Assembly: GCA_030248295.1 (NCBI GenBank)
Contig: JASANH010001164.1
Coordinates: 62,001-126,000, forward strand
Length of the DNA stretch: 64,000 bases
From: Mesodorylaimus sp. YZB2_4
Lineage: Eukaryota; Nematoda; Enoplea; Dorylaimida; Dorylaimidae
Direction of reading: 5' to 3'
Shown: positions 38,770 through 49,389 of the stretch, piece after piece
Position numbering within the stretch: the first letter of the stretch is position 1
Layout of the letters: each line of letters opens with the position of its first letter
Made by a program: the position numbers and the translations under genes
Notes under the pieces: model-generated
What the model was told of the DNA's origin: nothing
Seen by the model: the letters and a program-made list of their open reading frames with translations, nothing else
Database searches by the model: none

Positions 38770-41700
38770 TTAAGTCGTGCTATACTTGGGCGATGGTGCT
38801 ATGGCGATAGGTTGCTTGCCAGTAGTTTTCTCTTTCGCCAAAGCACCTTTTCGATACTTTTTTATCTCCGGATTATGATGCAAGGTGATCCACAAATAAA
38901 ATCGATTGCGTATTCGCTTACGTCGACCTGTCTTAACCGACTTTGGGCCACTCGATTTCGAACCAGAACCTGAAGTAGCGGAATCCCCTGAACAAAAAGG
39001 TCTTAATCCCTTAAAGGCCTTACTGCCTTTCGATGCGATCGATGCGACCATGAAATTACGTTCGGGCGATGCTTCCACATCTCTTAGCATGAAATAGACG
39101 AAAGCCAGCATGGTCGGATTGGTCAACGCGCTCTCAAGCCTCAGGAGTCCTATGTATGCCATGAAACCTGAAAAGACATGTGTACAGACTTGGTTACCGT
39201 TTCCTAATAGCACCTACCAGCGTCACATTTTTCAAAATCGCGAGACAAAGCGCAGCGATCAACCCTGGGCAGTATCCACAAGCAGAAACCAATTGCCCTG
39301 AGCACACGCATCAAACAAGTCACCAAACCCAAAGCCGCATTGGGAAAAACCATGAAGTACTGCAAGTTGACAAAAACTGACCTAAATTGGGAAACCAAGT
39401 TTTAAAAACCAGAATTTGTCTGAATTCTTCGCTTACCGATTATCAATTGCCAAAACGCGTTTTCCATGTTCATCGCGTTGTAAGAAAAAGAAATGCACAA
39501 TAAGATGTTGTGCGATCAGCATGATGATCACGTAGACGCAAAGTGTCCTAAACAGGGATTAGCATCAAAAGCCACGATACTGAATGGCTGGCAACTCACC
39601 CCACTGTGATAATTCTTTGGCTAGCTGCCGAATACGGGTTTTTTATCACTAATCCGACAATTGCTCCGAATCCCGCTGTCGTCAAAAATATAACGATACT
39701 TTGGACAAAAAACCCTAAAATATTAGATTACGATATTTTGCAACGAAGCAAGGTGAGATATTACGGTTCACCCCAAACGACAAAGGCGAATTGGCAGCCG
39801 GCATAGCGAATCCCATGCACCTATGTATAAATCGTGCAATCACGTGAGTCATATGAAATGCACTGCAGCTTACGATCACGTCGCGTGACGAATGGTGATA
39901 ATCTGGCAGTTCAAGATCATGACCTCGATACAAAGTCAAGAGATTCGTCCGGTGTTCTTTCAATGCGCTCAATAATGTGATAGATGTCAACGAGTAGGAT
40001 ATGATTACCGAATAGTACATCACAACTAAACGAAGAAACGATTTTCCAGCTTATTGTAAATAATAGCTTCTCTGTCCCCCGCTTGAATTCTCTAAGAGTA
40101 CAGCCCAAATGGGAGTCGAGCCCTCCCAGAAAAGGGCTCGACTTTCGCCTGGGTAAAAACAATTATTGTCAACTTATGTGTTCCTCAGCCCGCGAGTGCG
40201 CTGTGCAGTGCTTGGCTATGGATTAAGTGCGATATGACATAAAAGCCTATACTGTACATATAATACACAGGAGAACACTTTTAACTCACTCATGTCCCTT
40301 GGACTGGGCTCCTTTAAAATCGGAGCGATATCCCTTAATATCCGCGGGTTGGGGGGGGGGGGGGGGGGCGGGGGGGGGGGGGGGAGAGAACTTTTCGAGT
40401 GGCTCCTAGGCTTGGCCCTTTTAAAATGCTATAGACTCGGGGTAACAAGGTAGGATCCTTACTTTTGACTGCAGCGCTCACATTGAAGTTTTGGCCAATA
40501 GCAAGCATCATTACGGCTCCATCCCTGATATAAGGAAAACTCGAATTGTCCCCGATTCTCACCAACGATCCAGACGTGACAAAATCAGCGAACGTGACAT
40601 TAGTGCCTCTATGCGTGTAATCAAAGATCGATTCTGCCAGGAATAACGAGTCTAGAGTCATGACCGCAATCTGAAAAAAGCGCAAACTGCATATATTAGA
40701 CTCACTGTCAGATGAAGCCACTCCGTACCACATAGACCAGCAACATGGAGACAAACACACCCGACAGGATACTGACCGAATAACGGAACCCTAAGCAATC
40801 CATAATTGTCTAAAAGGTCAGCTAGGACCAAAAAGAATCAGTATTTACCCTTTACAGGGGTATAAATCCTTCGAATTGACTTCGTGATTAGTTCCTTCAT
40901 TGTTAGCTTCTCCGGCTGTGGTTCCACTGGCTTCTGATACAGCTGTCGAACGTAGAGCAAATAAGAAAGATCAACGCGATTAGTGTTTTTCTAAAATAAA
41001 AGGATAAACTCAAGTGTCTCAAGTGAGCTAATGCACAAAAGCGATCACGTACGTTTTTCCATAATTTTAAGGCGAAGCGATAGGGATAAACGATGCACAA
41101 GTATAGCAGCCAAAAGAGACATGGTAGAAATTTGACAAAATTTAAAGCCCCGTGAACCTGGAACCAATATCTTAAGATTAGGTAGGTTTTATAAGTCGGG
41201 CTTGAAAGTACTTACCACCGTGATCGCATCGATCACATTGGCAAACGCATTTTCGCATGGATAATTCAAAAAAATGAACGACACAGTGAACGCCCACACG
41301 TACATTGTACTGATTGCATAACCTGAACATTCCATGCACATTACTACAGACCTCCCACCCCGAGTATAATGCTCACCGATTACGTTATCGGACGTGATTC
41401 CGGCAAATATCGGGTAGCAAATAATGCCAACCAACATGCTCGCAATCATTCGCAGCCAGACTGTAGGTGCAAGTTTAGACGCACTGTACTGTATAATGCC
41501 AAAATGTGAAAGAAGACGTTGACTTACAATGAAGAAACGTGTTCACACGACTGGAATCGATACCAAATAGCATATTGCCGAGAATAATCTCGTGCAACAG
41601 CCACACAGTTACACTGAATCCGCCAACGAATAAGACTCGATTGTGTTTATCCTCCAAAAAGTTAATCGGTCTAAAACGCAGTGAATGTTACAGAGCGGGC

Positions 41701-42063
41701 CGCAAAGTGGCCACTGAAGTATGGCTTACTGAGGCAAACCTGGACGCCCACGCAAGCAATTTAAGTACAGCCTTCGACGACGACGCAGAAAGGCGAAAAC
41801 AATGACACAAATAAACTGAAAGCACTTAAAGCTTGTTTAGCTAGAACGAGCAAAACCCTTGATCTTACCCCAGTAAGAAGCATTAGTTGATACCAAAGAA
41901 CTTTTTCGAAGCCAGCAGTTCGAACACATCTGAAAAAAACAGACAATAGCACAGTAGAAATGTTCGTACCAAAAAAGAGAACCGCAAATTACTCCAAACT
42001 AATTGTTTCGTTGTACTCAGGAGCAAGGAGCATAGTATTGTTGTAGAGCGAGTTCAAGTCCAT
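38770..42063 (-). CDS. STRA6: STRA6-like retinol transporter/receptor
   Basis: Sixteen exons in transcript order: 42063-42017, 41929-41869, 41815-41730, 41670-41528, 41460-41377, 41322-41216, 41157-41053, 40990-40849, 40790-40729, 40670-40463, 40025-39874, 39820-39772, 39714-39600, 39547-39437, 39381-39218 and 39167-38770. Every phase closes, giving 677 aa (human STRA6 667). STRA6 is a multipass plasma-membrane protein that moves retinol from its carrier into cells. Anchors recalled from vertebrate STRA6: RGRPGLPxPxxFL after TM1, RIYTPxxGF, EHRTNLLTLYRG, YAGCQFAFVVWG, LTNPTM and WITLHHNPEIKKYRKGAL. Hydrophobic helices occupy the matching positions. The first donor (GA|GTAC) is weak. The sequence between these anchors is very diverged, as expected for a distant invertebrate homologue. 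Retinoid binding itself is inferred. Confidence 0.9.
40114..40143. repeat. Short hairpin in STRA6 intron
   Basis: Arms 40114-40124 and 40133-40143 are perfect 11-nt inverted copies around an 8-nt loop, inside the 437-bp intron between 40463 and 40025. No function is evident. Confidence 0.6.
40351..40384. repeat. Poly-G tract: 18 G, C, 15 G
   Basis: A 34-bp almost pure G block inside a STRA6 intron. In the STRA6 pre-mRNA, which is minus strand, it is poly-C. It is the strongest G-quadruplex candidate of the window on the plus strand. Confidence 0.9.
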
Positions 42064-42178
42064 TTTGGGTTAGAAAGATATGGCACTAATTTGAACCTGT
42101 GCTAAATCACTCGCGACTGCCTTCATCAGTGACAGTGAGTCCTTGGGGATCGGAAGTCAAGAATGTAAAGTTTGCGGT

Positions 42179-42208
42179 GCCTAGAAATACAGTACTGTAT
42201 TTCTAGGC
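42179..42208. promoter_or_regulatory. Perfect 30-bp palindrome upstream of STRA6
   Basis: GCCTAGAAATACAGT at 42179-42193 is followed at once by its exact reverse complement at 42194-42208. It lies 116-145 bp upstream of the STRA6 start codon, in the presumed promoter or 5' UTR. A dimeric transcription-factor site, an RNA hairpin or a tiny foldback insertion are all possible. Confidence 0.6.
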
Positions 42209-43265
42209 GAACCCTATGTACGTACAAAGGATATGTGTGCGAAGTGCGAAGCGCGCGAGGCACTGAAAATGCATGATTCTATCGCCTCACATAAAAAGTC
42301 CGCAGCATGAAGCTGAAGAGAGAAGGGCTGTAGTCCAACCATGCAATACCGATCTATCATACAGTATTTTTAATCAAGAGGCTAGTCAAAATAGGACTCA
42401 GTTCGAGTATTTTAAAACCACGGATCTAGGCAGTTTGGAATATAATCCTAAGGAAAGATGTTCCTGGGCTTACTCCAGTTGCGTCCTTCCCCCCTCTGCT
42501 GCCGCTGTACACACCTATCGCTCACTCGAACTCGCCGAGATTGCCTCGAACCAAACTCGTGCACCCGATGGCACATAGCTGAGTGCGAGAGTTATGTACG
42601 GGCTGGAACTAATGCCCAACAGTTTCACAGCGAGAACATGGGGTCGTGGCGCGTGTGCTATGCATCAGCCTCTCACACCAGGTGCGTAGTTATGGGCGAG
42701 TGGTCGACACGGTAAATCAATTCTTGTGTAATGTTTCCCTTCTCCCTCGAGTGCGCTGATAAGCGTTTGGCGATGTGGTAAAACAGGAGAACATGCACAC
42801 AGCGTGCAGAATACGCAGTAGGATATCGTAGCTTCTGATTTGTATCCTCGGCGGCAAAACCATTATGTGACTAGGAGTACCTAAATCAGATGATCCATTT
42901 TCGCCTACTGTTTGACTTCCTGCTGATTTTCGCCCCCGTATCTCTTGTATTTTATCATTACCAGGTGCCTTTCTCAGAGCCTCATGCCAGTGCGAAGCCC
43001 ATATCAAATACTTTTGTGCAGGAATATACATATTGGAACTGTTTGAAATCCTACAATGTAAGGACCCTTTTTGCATCCTCCTCACTTTCAGTATACCCCG
43101 TTTCAGTATACCGCGAGAATTTACGATAATTGTTTAACGCTTCGAGACGCTTGCGATCAATCTCTTCCTTGTCACCCTTGCCTGAATTATAGGCTCTCGT
43201 CGGCTACGTATACAGTAAATCTCTTGGGCCCTTGTGTCCCAGCCGCGTGGTTTAGCTGGTTTGGT
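42209..43265. other. Intergenic upstream of STRA6
   Basis: No supportable exon. A short imperfect tandem repeat (TTTCAGTATACC-type unit, twice) lies near 43087-43111. Confidence 0.4.
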
Positions 43266-43407
43266 TCATTCAGCAGGTGTCACGGCGCCCACGACCGCGC
43301 ATATCCGATTTTGAAGATGAGGGTAAAACACGAAGATGAACATGTACGACAGGCAGATGGTGACACTTCCGACAGAAGTGTATTTTGCACGAAGCTTCGT
43401 ATAAGCC
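43266..43407 (-). CDS. Weak candidate: terminal exon of a small membrane protein
   Basis: After a good acceptor (CTTTTTAG at 43408) an open frame of 46 codons runs to TGA at 43266. It contains a basic entry (AYTKLRAKYTSVGS) and a hydrophobic helix (VTICLSYMFIFVFY), then PHLQNR. The layout loosely resembles the C-terminus of mitochondrial ATP synthase subunit f (basic, hydrophobic, then HLKxxR). I could not join upstream exons convincingly. Treat as tentative. Confidence 0.25.
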
Positions 43408-43820
43408 CTAAAAAGCCTACAGGTTAGGGTTTGAAGAGAGCAGCCACTTTTTCCCATTGTCAGACACATCCTGCGACAAGATGGGATCTCATCGTCAGTT
43501 GACATGGCCACTTTAGTGATTCCACATAATGGGGTCAATAGTGACATTTTGTCTTCTTACGATTAAAGCAAAGCAGCCTCATCATGCCCAAAACCACGCC
43601 TTACAGACGGTGATAAAGTCTGAAGAGTCCAATCAGCAACTTGTAATGTAAACACCAGCATCTTCTCTCAAAGCCCAGAATGCTCTTCCCGTGTGACACC
43701 ACAAAAACACATACTCGAACACGGATTTGGTGGTTGCGCAAACCACATGTAAAAGATTTGATATCCTATAAGCTCCACAGTTAGTATGTACCTGAAACCT
43801 ATATGATATGTACTAACCAA

Positions 43821-44712
43821 TCACAGGAGTCGTTTGGCCATCAGCTGAGCTCTCACGTGCGGTGGTTTCATGTTGACGAACGGCCGTTTGCCCAAAACAC
43901 GATAATCAGCGTAATTTATGAATCGTAACAGCTCGAAATTTAATCGTTCATTCATCCGTTGCGACTGTTTGGCCGTTGCGATAGCCACGGCGTACTGACA
44001 CCCTTTCCGTTTTGCGGCTTCTATACTCAATTCTTTCATGGCCCCTCCCAACTTCAGGCATCGATAGTCTGGTAGCACAGAGGCTATGTCGTTTTTCACA
44101 AAAGCGTCTACATCCGGTGGCAGCATATCCCATATTCCACTGGCGACTATGTCCAGAAAGTCCATAATGATGACCAGCGGGTTGCTCGAATCGGCCAGCT
44201 GATACGTGTCCTGGTCAGCGTCCGAACGTCGATGAATCGAACTGATATATATTCCGACCAGGGCATCACGGGTGCTGTCAATGGCCACGATGGAAACATC
44301 ATCTTTCAGACCTGGCTCCATGAACAACTTTTCGAATACTGGCTCAGCTTGGGCATCTGTTAGTGGTTTCTCCATGGCCCCCGTCATCGGCTCATCATAC
44401 TGAAATGCAAGATTTGGAAGTTGAGAACCAAAGCGAATCAGATTTCGTTGGCATATTACTGCGACAGAGAGTTTTAGTTAAAAGCGGGAACTGAAAATTT
44501 CAACACTTTACCTTAAAAGAAGATAATAAGAGCTGCATCGCTTCTTTTCGATATTTTTCTGTGAGTGGTTGAAGTATGATTTTTTCACGCGATGGGATGT
44601 CAGTCCCAGTCGACAAGTGATCAGTGCCCGAGCCAAGTGGTCGAGCGCACAAATAACTTTGAGAAGCGAAATTAAAATGACTCAGCAATCTTCGTGATAG
44701 TTTACTGTTCAT
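43821..44712 (-). CDS. GNAT-family N-acetyltransferase (arylalkylamine type)
   Basis: Two exons, 44712-44512 and 44399-43821, are in phase and give 259 aa. The layout fits invertebrate arylalkylamine N-acetyltransferase-like GNATs: an N-terminal beta-alpha segment (EKIILQPLTEKYRKEAMQLL) followed by YDEPMT, a phrase typical of insect and nematode members. The central strands DALVGIYISSI and the acetyl-CoA loop region LPDYRCLKLGGAMKELSIEA come next, then YAVAIATAKQSQRMNERLNF and YADYRVLGKRPF. The expected R/Q-x-x-G-x-G/A acetyl-CoA loop is replaced by CLKLGGAM, so the pyrophosphate loop is unusual. It would acetylate amines (for example biogenic amines) with acetyl-CoA in the cytosol. The substrate is not deducible. 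Start at ATG 44712. The exon upstream overlaps it by 11 bp. Confidence 0.82.
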
Positions 44713-44932
44713 CGTCACCTCCAGTCACCAGCAAACGATCTTTGTTAGCAAAGGTTTCGCAGCGTTTCTTTCTGCTGCTTTTTAGCTGCATGAGAGCAGA
44801 ACGCACTGCATCGTCGGTCGGTCCCTGTAGAAGAAGGAAGCCGGTTCTCCTTTCCAAGTCTGTTCCTACGCGAGGCGAAGAACTAACAAAGCACTCTCCG
44901 CCGTCGAGAAACGTCAATACTTGCGCACGGGC
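44702..44932 (-). CDS. Unidentified terminal exon overlapping the acetyltransferase start
   Basis: An acceptor (TTTATGACAG at 44933) opens a 77-codon frame to TAA 44704-44702. It is charged and protein-like (LERRTGFLLLQGPTDDAVRS, LKSSRKKRCETFANKD, GGDDEQ end). It begins ARAQVLTFLD, reminiscent of polypeptide GalNAc-transferases, but the rest does not match that family. Its stop overlaps the ATG of the acetyltransferase in another frame. It may be the 3' exon of a neighbouring gene, or an upstream frame of the same transcript. Upstream exons were not found. Confidence 0.3.
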   Translation of the reverse strand, partial: ARAQVLTFLDGGECFVSSSPRVGTDLERRTGFLLLQGPTDDAVRSALMQLKSSRKKRCETFANKDRLLVTGGDDEQ

Positions 44933-46011
44933 CTGTCATAAACATTACACCAAAGGAAAAGAAGCATTTCGTGTTTTTCGACTTTGTCTCTGCGATTATG
45001 GATTCGCGCACAACAACACTGCAAATCAGTGAGAATAGTTTTCTGCAAAGAAGCTAAGAAATATTTTTGCATATTTTACATAATTTCTGTGACTACGAGC
45101 TCCGTGAAATGCTCAAAAAAGACAAACGCAACTAACGTGTTTAGCTACCAGTCCGTATAATCTCAAAGTGGCCAGAGGGGCCCCATGTACCTCAAAGAAT
45201 GAAAGTAGACTGCTTAAGTAGTAAACTAATCGTAATCGACATAGCAGGGAAACAGCAAATTACAATTACTACGTTTGCCCCTGACAGCTCTGGTTGGCGC
45301 GAGACTGCGCTCTGCATGCACGGTGGCGTACCCAACGGACTGGAGAACTTAAAAAAGAGTCGGCGGATCCCGATGCCCACCAAGTGTCCCGCGAAGGAGT
45401 CGTGCCCGACCCGTGTGAGTGGGTTCTGGGTAAGTCTGTGCCTGGCATCAACTCCTCCGATGCATGAACATGTTCTCGTTTAGGATTAGCATAAGTTCCA
45501 CCCCGTTACTGGTGCAACGCAAGTCTCGCCACAGTACCTGCGCCTGAAACATCAACCCGAGAGGTCGACGTACAGTACCTCTCACTCACTATCGAAACGC
45601 CCCTGTACATATTCGTTTTTGTCAGACAGCATCCAGATACTCGTAGCTGAAGACATCACTCATCATAGAGTACGATGTACAGCATCACATGCATGTCTAT
45701 CATTTTGATGCGTAAGTCCTCACACACATCTTTATTCACGTCTTATTTTAAGGCATCGATTTTCATTTCTTTGACTCATTGTCTTCCTTTATTGCTCGTA
45801 CCCCTTCTCTCTTGTTAGTATGTAATGTAATGTGTCTGTGTATCGATGCTGGTCGCTTTTTGGGTATTTTTATGAATAAAATGATCAGCGATCCCTTTTT
45901 TGTCATTTTAAGGTACGAGTACATTTTTTGCCAGCTTTAACGAGAACAGCAGTGAGCACACATATCGAAGTTGCAGAAGGCAAGAAGATGGAAGAATTTA
46001 TCACAAAGTCA
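44933..46011. other. Intergenic, nothing firmly recognised
   Basis: Contains AATAAA on the plus strand near 45873. It probably also includes a last tiny exon of the membrane protein that starts at 46980, since that gene has a splice donor at its apparent end. Confidence 0.35.
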
Positions 46012-46980
46012 TCACTTACTCATAAAGCCAGACCATTCCTCAGCGGTAAGCATAGAACTCATGGCTTGAGCCGAGTATGAGGATAAGAGTTTTGTGGTCT
46101 GCTTGGGTTGATCTGCTTTCCCAGCGTGGGACAACATATGCATTTTGTCGTCCGGAGATTCTGGGTATCCTTTCAACGTGTCCGACGATCCAGGCTCGTG
46201 CGAATCTGCTGAGCTCGAACCGCCATGCTTGCCTCTCTTTTCACCTTTCGCTTTGCTTTGCGTTTTGTCTGCCGGCGCTTCCTTCTTTATTTTCTCTTCT
46301 GGTTGACCAAGGTGACCGGTGGTCGCTTGCACTTTGGCATTAACCGTTTGACCTATTTTCACAGCCGAACTTGGTGGCTGCGGCCTTTTCGCTGAGCTTT
46401 CTTTCTTCACGACTTCGTGAAAACTCGCCTTGGTAGCTGCCGGTTCGGGCACCTTTGATTCGACTCGCTGAGATTCAGAGACCAGCTGGCAAGTATTCGA
46501 GAGATCTGTTGTCGGGCCACCCGCCTCGTTCTTGGTCGTGTCATCTATCGACGTAGCGGGAATCGTTTCAGCAATTTTAGATTCGGCATGTTTGACACCA
46601 AGTTGGCCTTTAACTTGCTTCTGCGTCGAGGGTTTTGTCTTGTTTCGACCACACAAGCAGCAGCTTGCCACGATGATGATTATTATCAGCACCAGCGCTC
46701 CACCACTACCGATCAAGGCGTATGTGATCCAACTGGGCAGACCTGACTGATTGTCCTTTTTCGTTGTCGAAAACGGGACCGACGTAATTTGCCTGGATTT
46801 TCCCGTAGACTGACTGGCAGTTAGACTGATCTTTTCTGATTTGACTGCTCGACGAGTCGATGAGGCCGTTATGGTTGGACGGGCGCAAATTTGCGAGACC
46901 AGGATGGCAATTAAGAATAATTTCACCAACGTCATGAAACCGTTCATGATCTGTCCGTCACGAGTCCAACCGCACCGCAC
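46012..46980 (-). CDS. Orphan type I single-pass membrane protein
   Basis: One 322-aa exon. The likely start is the internal Met before GFMTLVKLFLIAILVSQICA, a clear signal peptide. The Met at 46980 would add 11 residues. A Ser/Thr-rich extracellular segment of about 50 residues, suited to O-glycosylation, follows. Then come a transmembrane helix (ALIGSGGALVLIIIIIVASC) and CCLCGR. The cytoplasmic tail, about 200 residues, is rich in Lys, Ser, Thr, Pro and Glu and looks disordered. At the apparent end, ATGA|GTAAGTGATG is a near-perfect splice donor. The TGA stop at 46012 may therefore be intronic, with a short further exon downstream, for example from the acceptor near 45938. No family recognised. 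Confidence 0.6.
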   Translation of the reverse strand: MRCGWTRDGQIMNGFMTLVKLFLIAILVSQICARPTITASSTRRAVKSEKISLTASQSTGKSRQITSVPFSTTKKDNQSGLPSWITYALIGSGGALVLIIIIIVASCCLCGRNKTKPSTQKQVKGQLGVKHAESKIAETIPATSIDDTTKNEAGGPTTDLSNTCQLVSESQRVESKVPEPAATKASFHEVVKKESSAKRPQPPSSAVKIGQTVNAKVQATTGHLGQPEEKIKKEAPADKTQSKAKGEKRGKHGGSSSADSHEPGSSDTLKGYPESPDDKMHMLSHAGKADQPKQTTKLLSSYSAQAMSSMLTAEEWSGFMSK

Positions 46981-49389
46981 TTGTTACCGCTCTGATGACG
47001 AATAGAGGGTGGGTACCTGTCGCTTGCGCTAACACTTCACACTTCAGAGTCTACCAGAGCGAACAACTACTGGTTAGAGATGCTTCGTGGTGAACCATCA
47101 TCAATAACATGGAAAGCAAACCTGCTGTACGCCCCATCTGACGTGCGAAACATACAGTAGAAGAAGCAGTTTCAGCAGTCTCTCAGCCCTGGCTTGAGTG
47201 TAATCGCAAGTTTTCCAAGCAACCCGACAAGGAGCTTGGTCGTGAACGGCAGATGGCTTGGCGCTGTAATGAATGAGTTATTATGGGTCCCAGAAGAAAG
47301 GTTAGCCTGCAACATCACATTGTGTGGGTTTTTCTAAGAACAGGACAGCAGTCGAATTTTACAACAGGCTGTCGGGTCTGAGTCTTCTTACTGTTAGTCA
47401 TGACACATTTGATATGGTAAGTCAGAACCCGCGTATGAGCGTGAGTATAGTTTGTTGATGACCATTCGTCTACCATGGCGACTGCACGGGAGGACGTTGC
47501 GGTGACCGAGTCGCGAATTTCACATGCCTTCTCCACACTTGATATTTTTGCCCACTGTCAGCGAGGTCCCAGCACCAGACTGCACTCGACAAACCCCAAG
47601 ATCAGACTGCATTGTCCACTATTAGCCATCTGAGGGGCCAGTACCACGTCAACATTCTCGTAACTACCTTTTACTCACGATGGGGTCGTGTTTTCTCGAT
47701 ATTCTTGGCCAGCTGCTAGCGTGACTCTGTCCACAAATATAGAAGATTGATTCCCTCCCGACGGCTCTGATATATTGACTGCGGAAAACGAGCGGACAAG
47801 GAAAGAAGCCTTCATGAAGGTACGCAGATAAGGGTGATGGCAAGGCGAGTTGGGAAAGAAAAGACCCAATTGCACATTGGCAAAGATATTGAAAGTGTCA
47901 CCCAACCAAGAGATAAATGGCGCAAGAGTGGTCTTTTCCTCCAATTTTTGCCAATCATAGCCACTCTTATTTTTTTAACATACAGACCTCTTTTTGCAGC
48001 ACGTATGAGACGACAGACTGGCTCTGAACGTGGGTAATGTAACCAGCGCACCCAGGCGGCGGGAGATAGTCGAGACAAAACTCCGACTGGAGGTAGGCAA
48101 GTCTCGCGACTATACCTGCTCTAGAAACACCAACCGAAGAGGTTGACGTCCCAGCCAGGGGAACGTATCGATTACTCCCAACCGCCAGGCGTGCTGGTCA
48201 CAGTAATGCTCTGGGTCTGGGTTTCATTACACTACTTGACCGCTAATGAAGCCGTGTAAGGGCTTTGGACTGTTACGGGCGGGACCATACGTCAATCTGA
48301 TGTTTGCGCTGTCAGTGCGAACAAGTGGATATAATCATAAAGGCGGCGACGGCTAATTCCATTTTATTAGGGCCCAGATGGGTTGGTCTTTCATCCTTTC
48401 TAATTACCGGACCGTTTGCGCAGGAGTGAGCTCGCCAAGAGTCCTCCCCGCGGAGGGAAAGGAGTAGATTATAAATCAGGGATGGCGATTCCTTGTAAAC
48501 AGGTTGGTCGGCGGGTGAATAGGGTACTCGAAACGCAGTGAGTGCTAACGGGGAGGGGCTGCAAATAACAGCATTCTCAATTGAAAGGTTACGAGTTGAT
48601 CGGTCCCATTTCTGGACTAGGCACCGTGACGGCCCTGTTAGGCAGTGGGTAGAAGTCGGACGAAAGAGCGCAATAGAAGCAACGAGCCAACTGAAAATGA
48701 TGGATGCAATTCAATCGGCGGCTGCCGGTGGGAGGCATGGCGAGCTTGGAGAAAGCGAAAACACATTGCTCGGGCAACGGCGGCGATTGACGGCCATGCA
48801 AGCTCTCTAAAGAACGGATATATTGGCTAGGACGATCATCGCTGACGGATCTAGTACTTTGGTTGGTCCTAGGTACCATTCGTTTAAGGTTCCAGCGCCG
48901 CGCCGAAACCGGCCAGGCGCTATTACGAATCAATATTCGAGCACAAGGCGGGAGAAATTGATAGATGCTGTCCATCTAAACCGTGCGTCCGACTAGGAAT
49001 TAGCGCGTGTGCTGAGCGAGTTCGACGTAACCTCTGCATACTTCGATTTGAGACACAACTCGTGAGTTGGCTCGGCTCACCGCTGATGCGACACTCGGCT
49101 GGCGACAAGCCGACTGATGCGAAAACGAATGGGCCCTATTCGCCCTCCTCCCTCACGTCAACACGTGAAAGTGCTCAAGCAGGTGCCGCCCCGGTGCCCC
49201 TAACGGCTAGCACGAAGAACATCGGCTAAAGGGCATGAACGAGCAGCCGCCGAGGTTTCAAACGAAAAGCTGCCACCGAACGTGTCCAGTTGCTTGAAAA
49301 GAGACTAGCCAGCCGTGTTGCCACTGCCGCCCTCGGAATCCACTAAGCTTCGACTGACCTGCGATTACAATCTTTACTCATGTAATCGA
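46981..49389. other. Intergenic, 2.4 kb
   Basis: Lies between the divergently transcribed orphan membrane-protein and Ly6-like genes. No exon, RNA gene or clear repeat could be supported. Confidence 0.4.

Noticed and set aside
44702-44932. Polypeptide GalNAc-transferase exon, suggested by ARAQVLTFLD
   Set aside because: The DxH metal motif and all following family motifs are missing, so the resemblance is probably chance.
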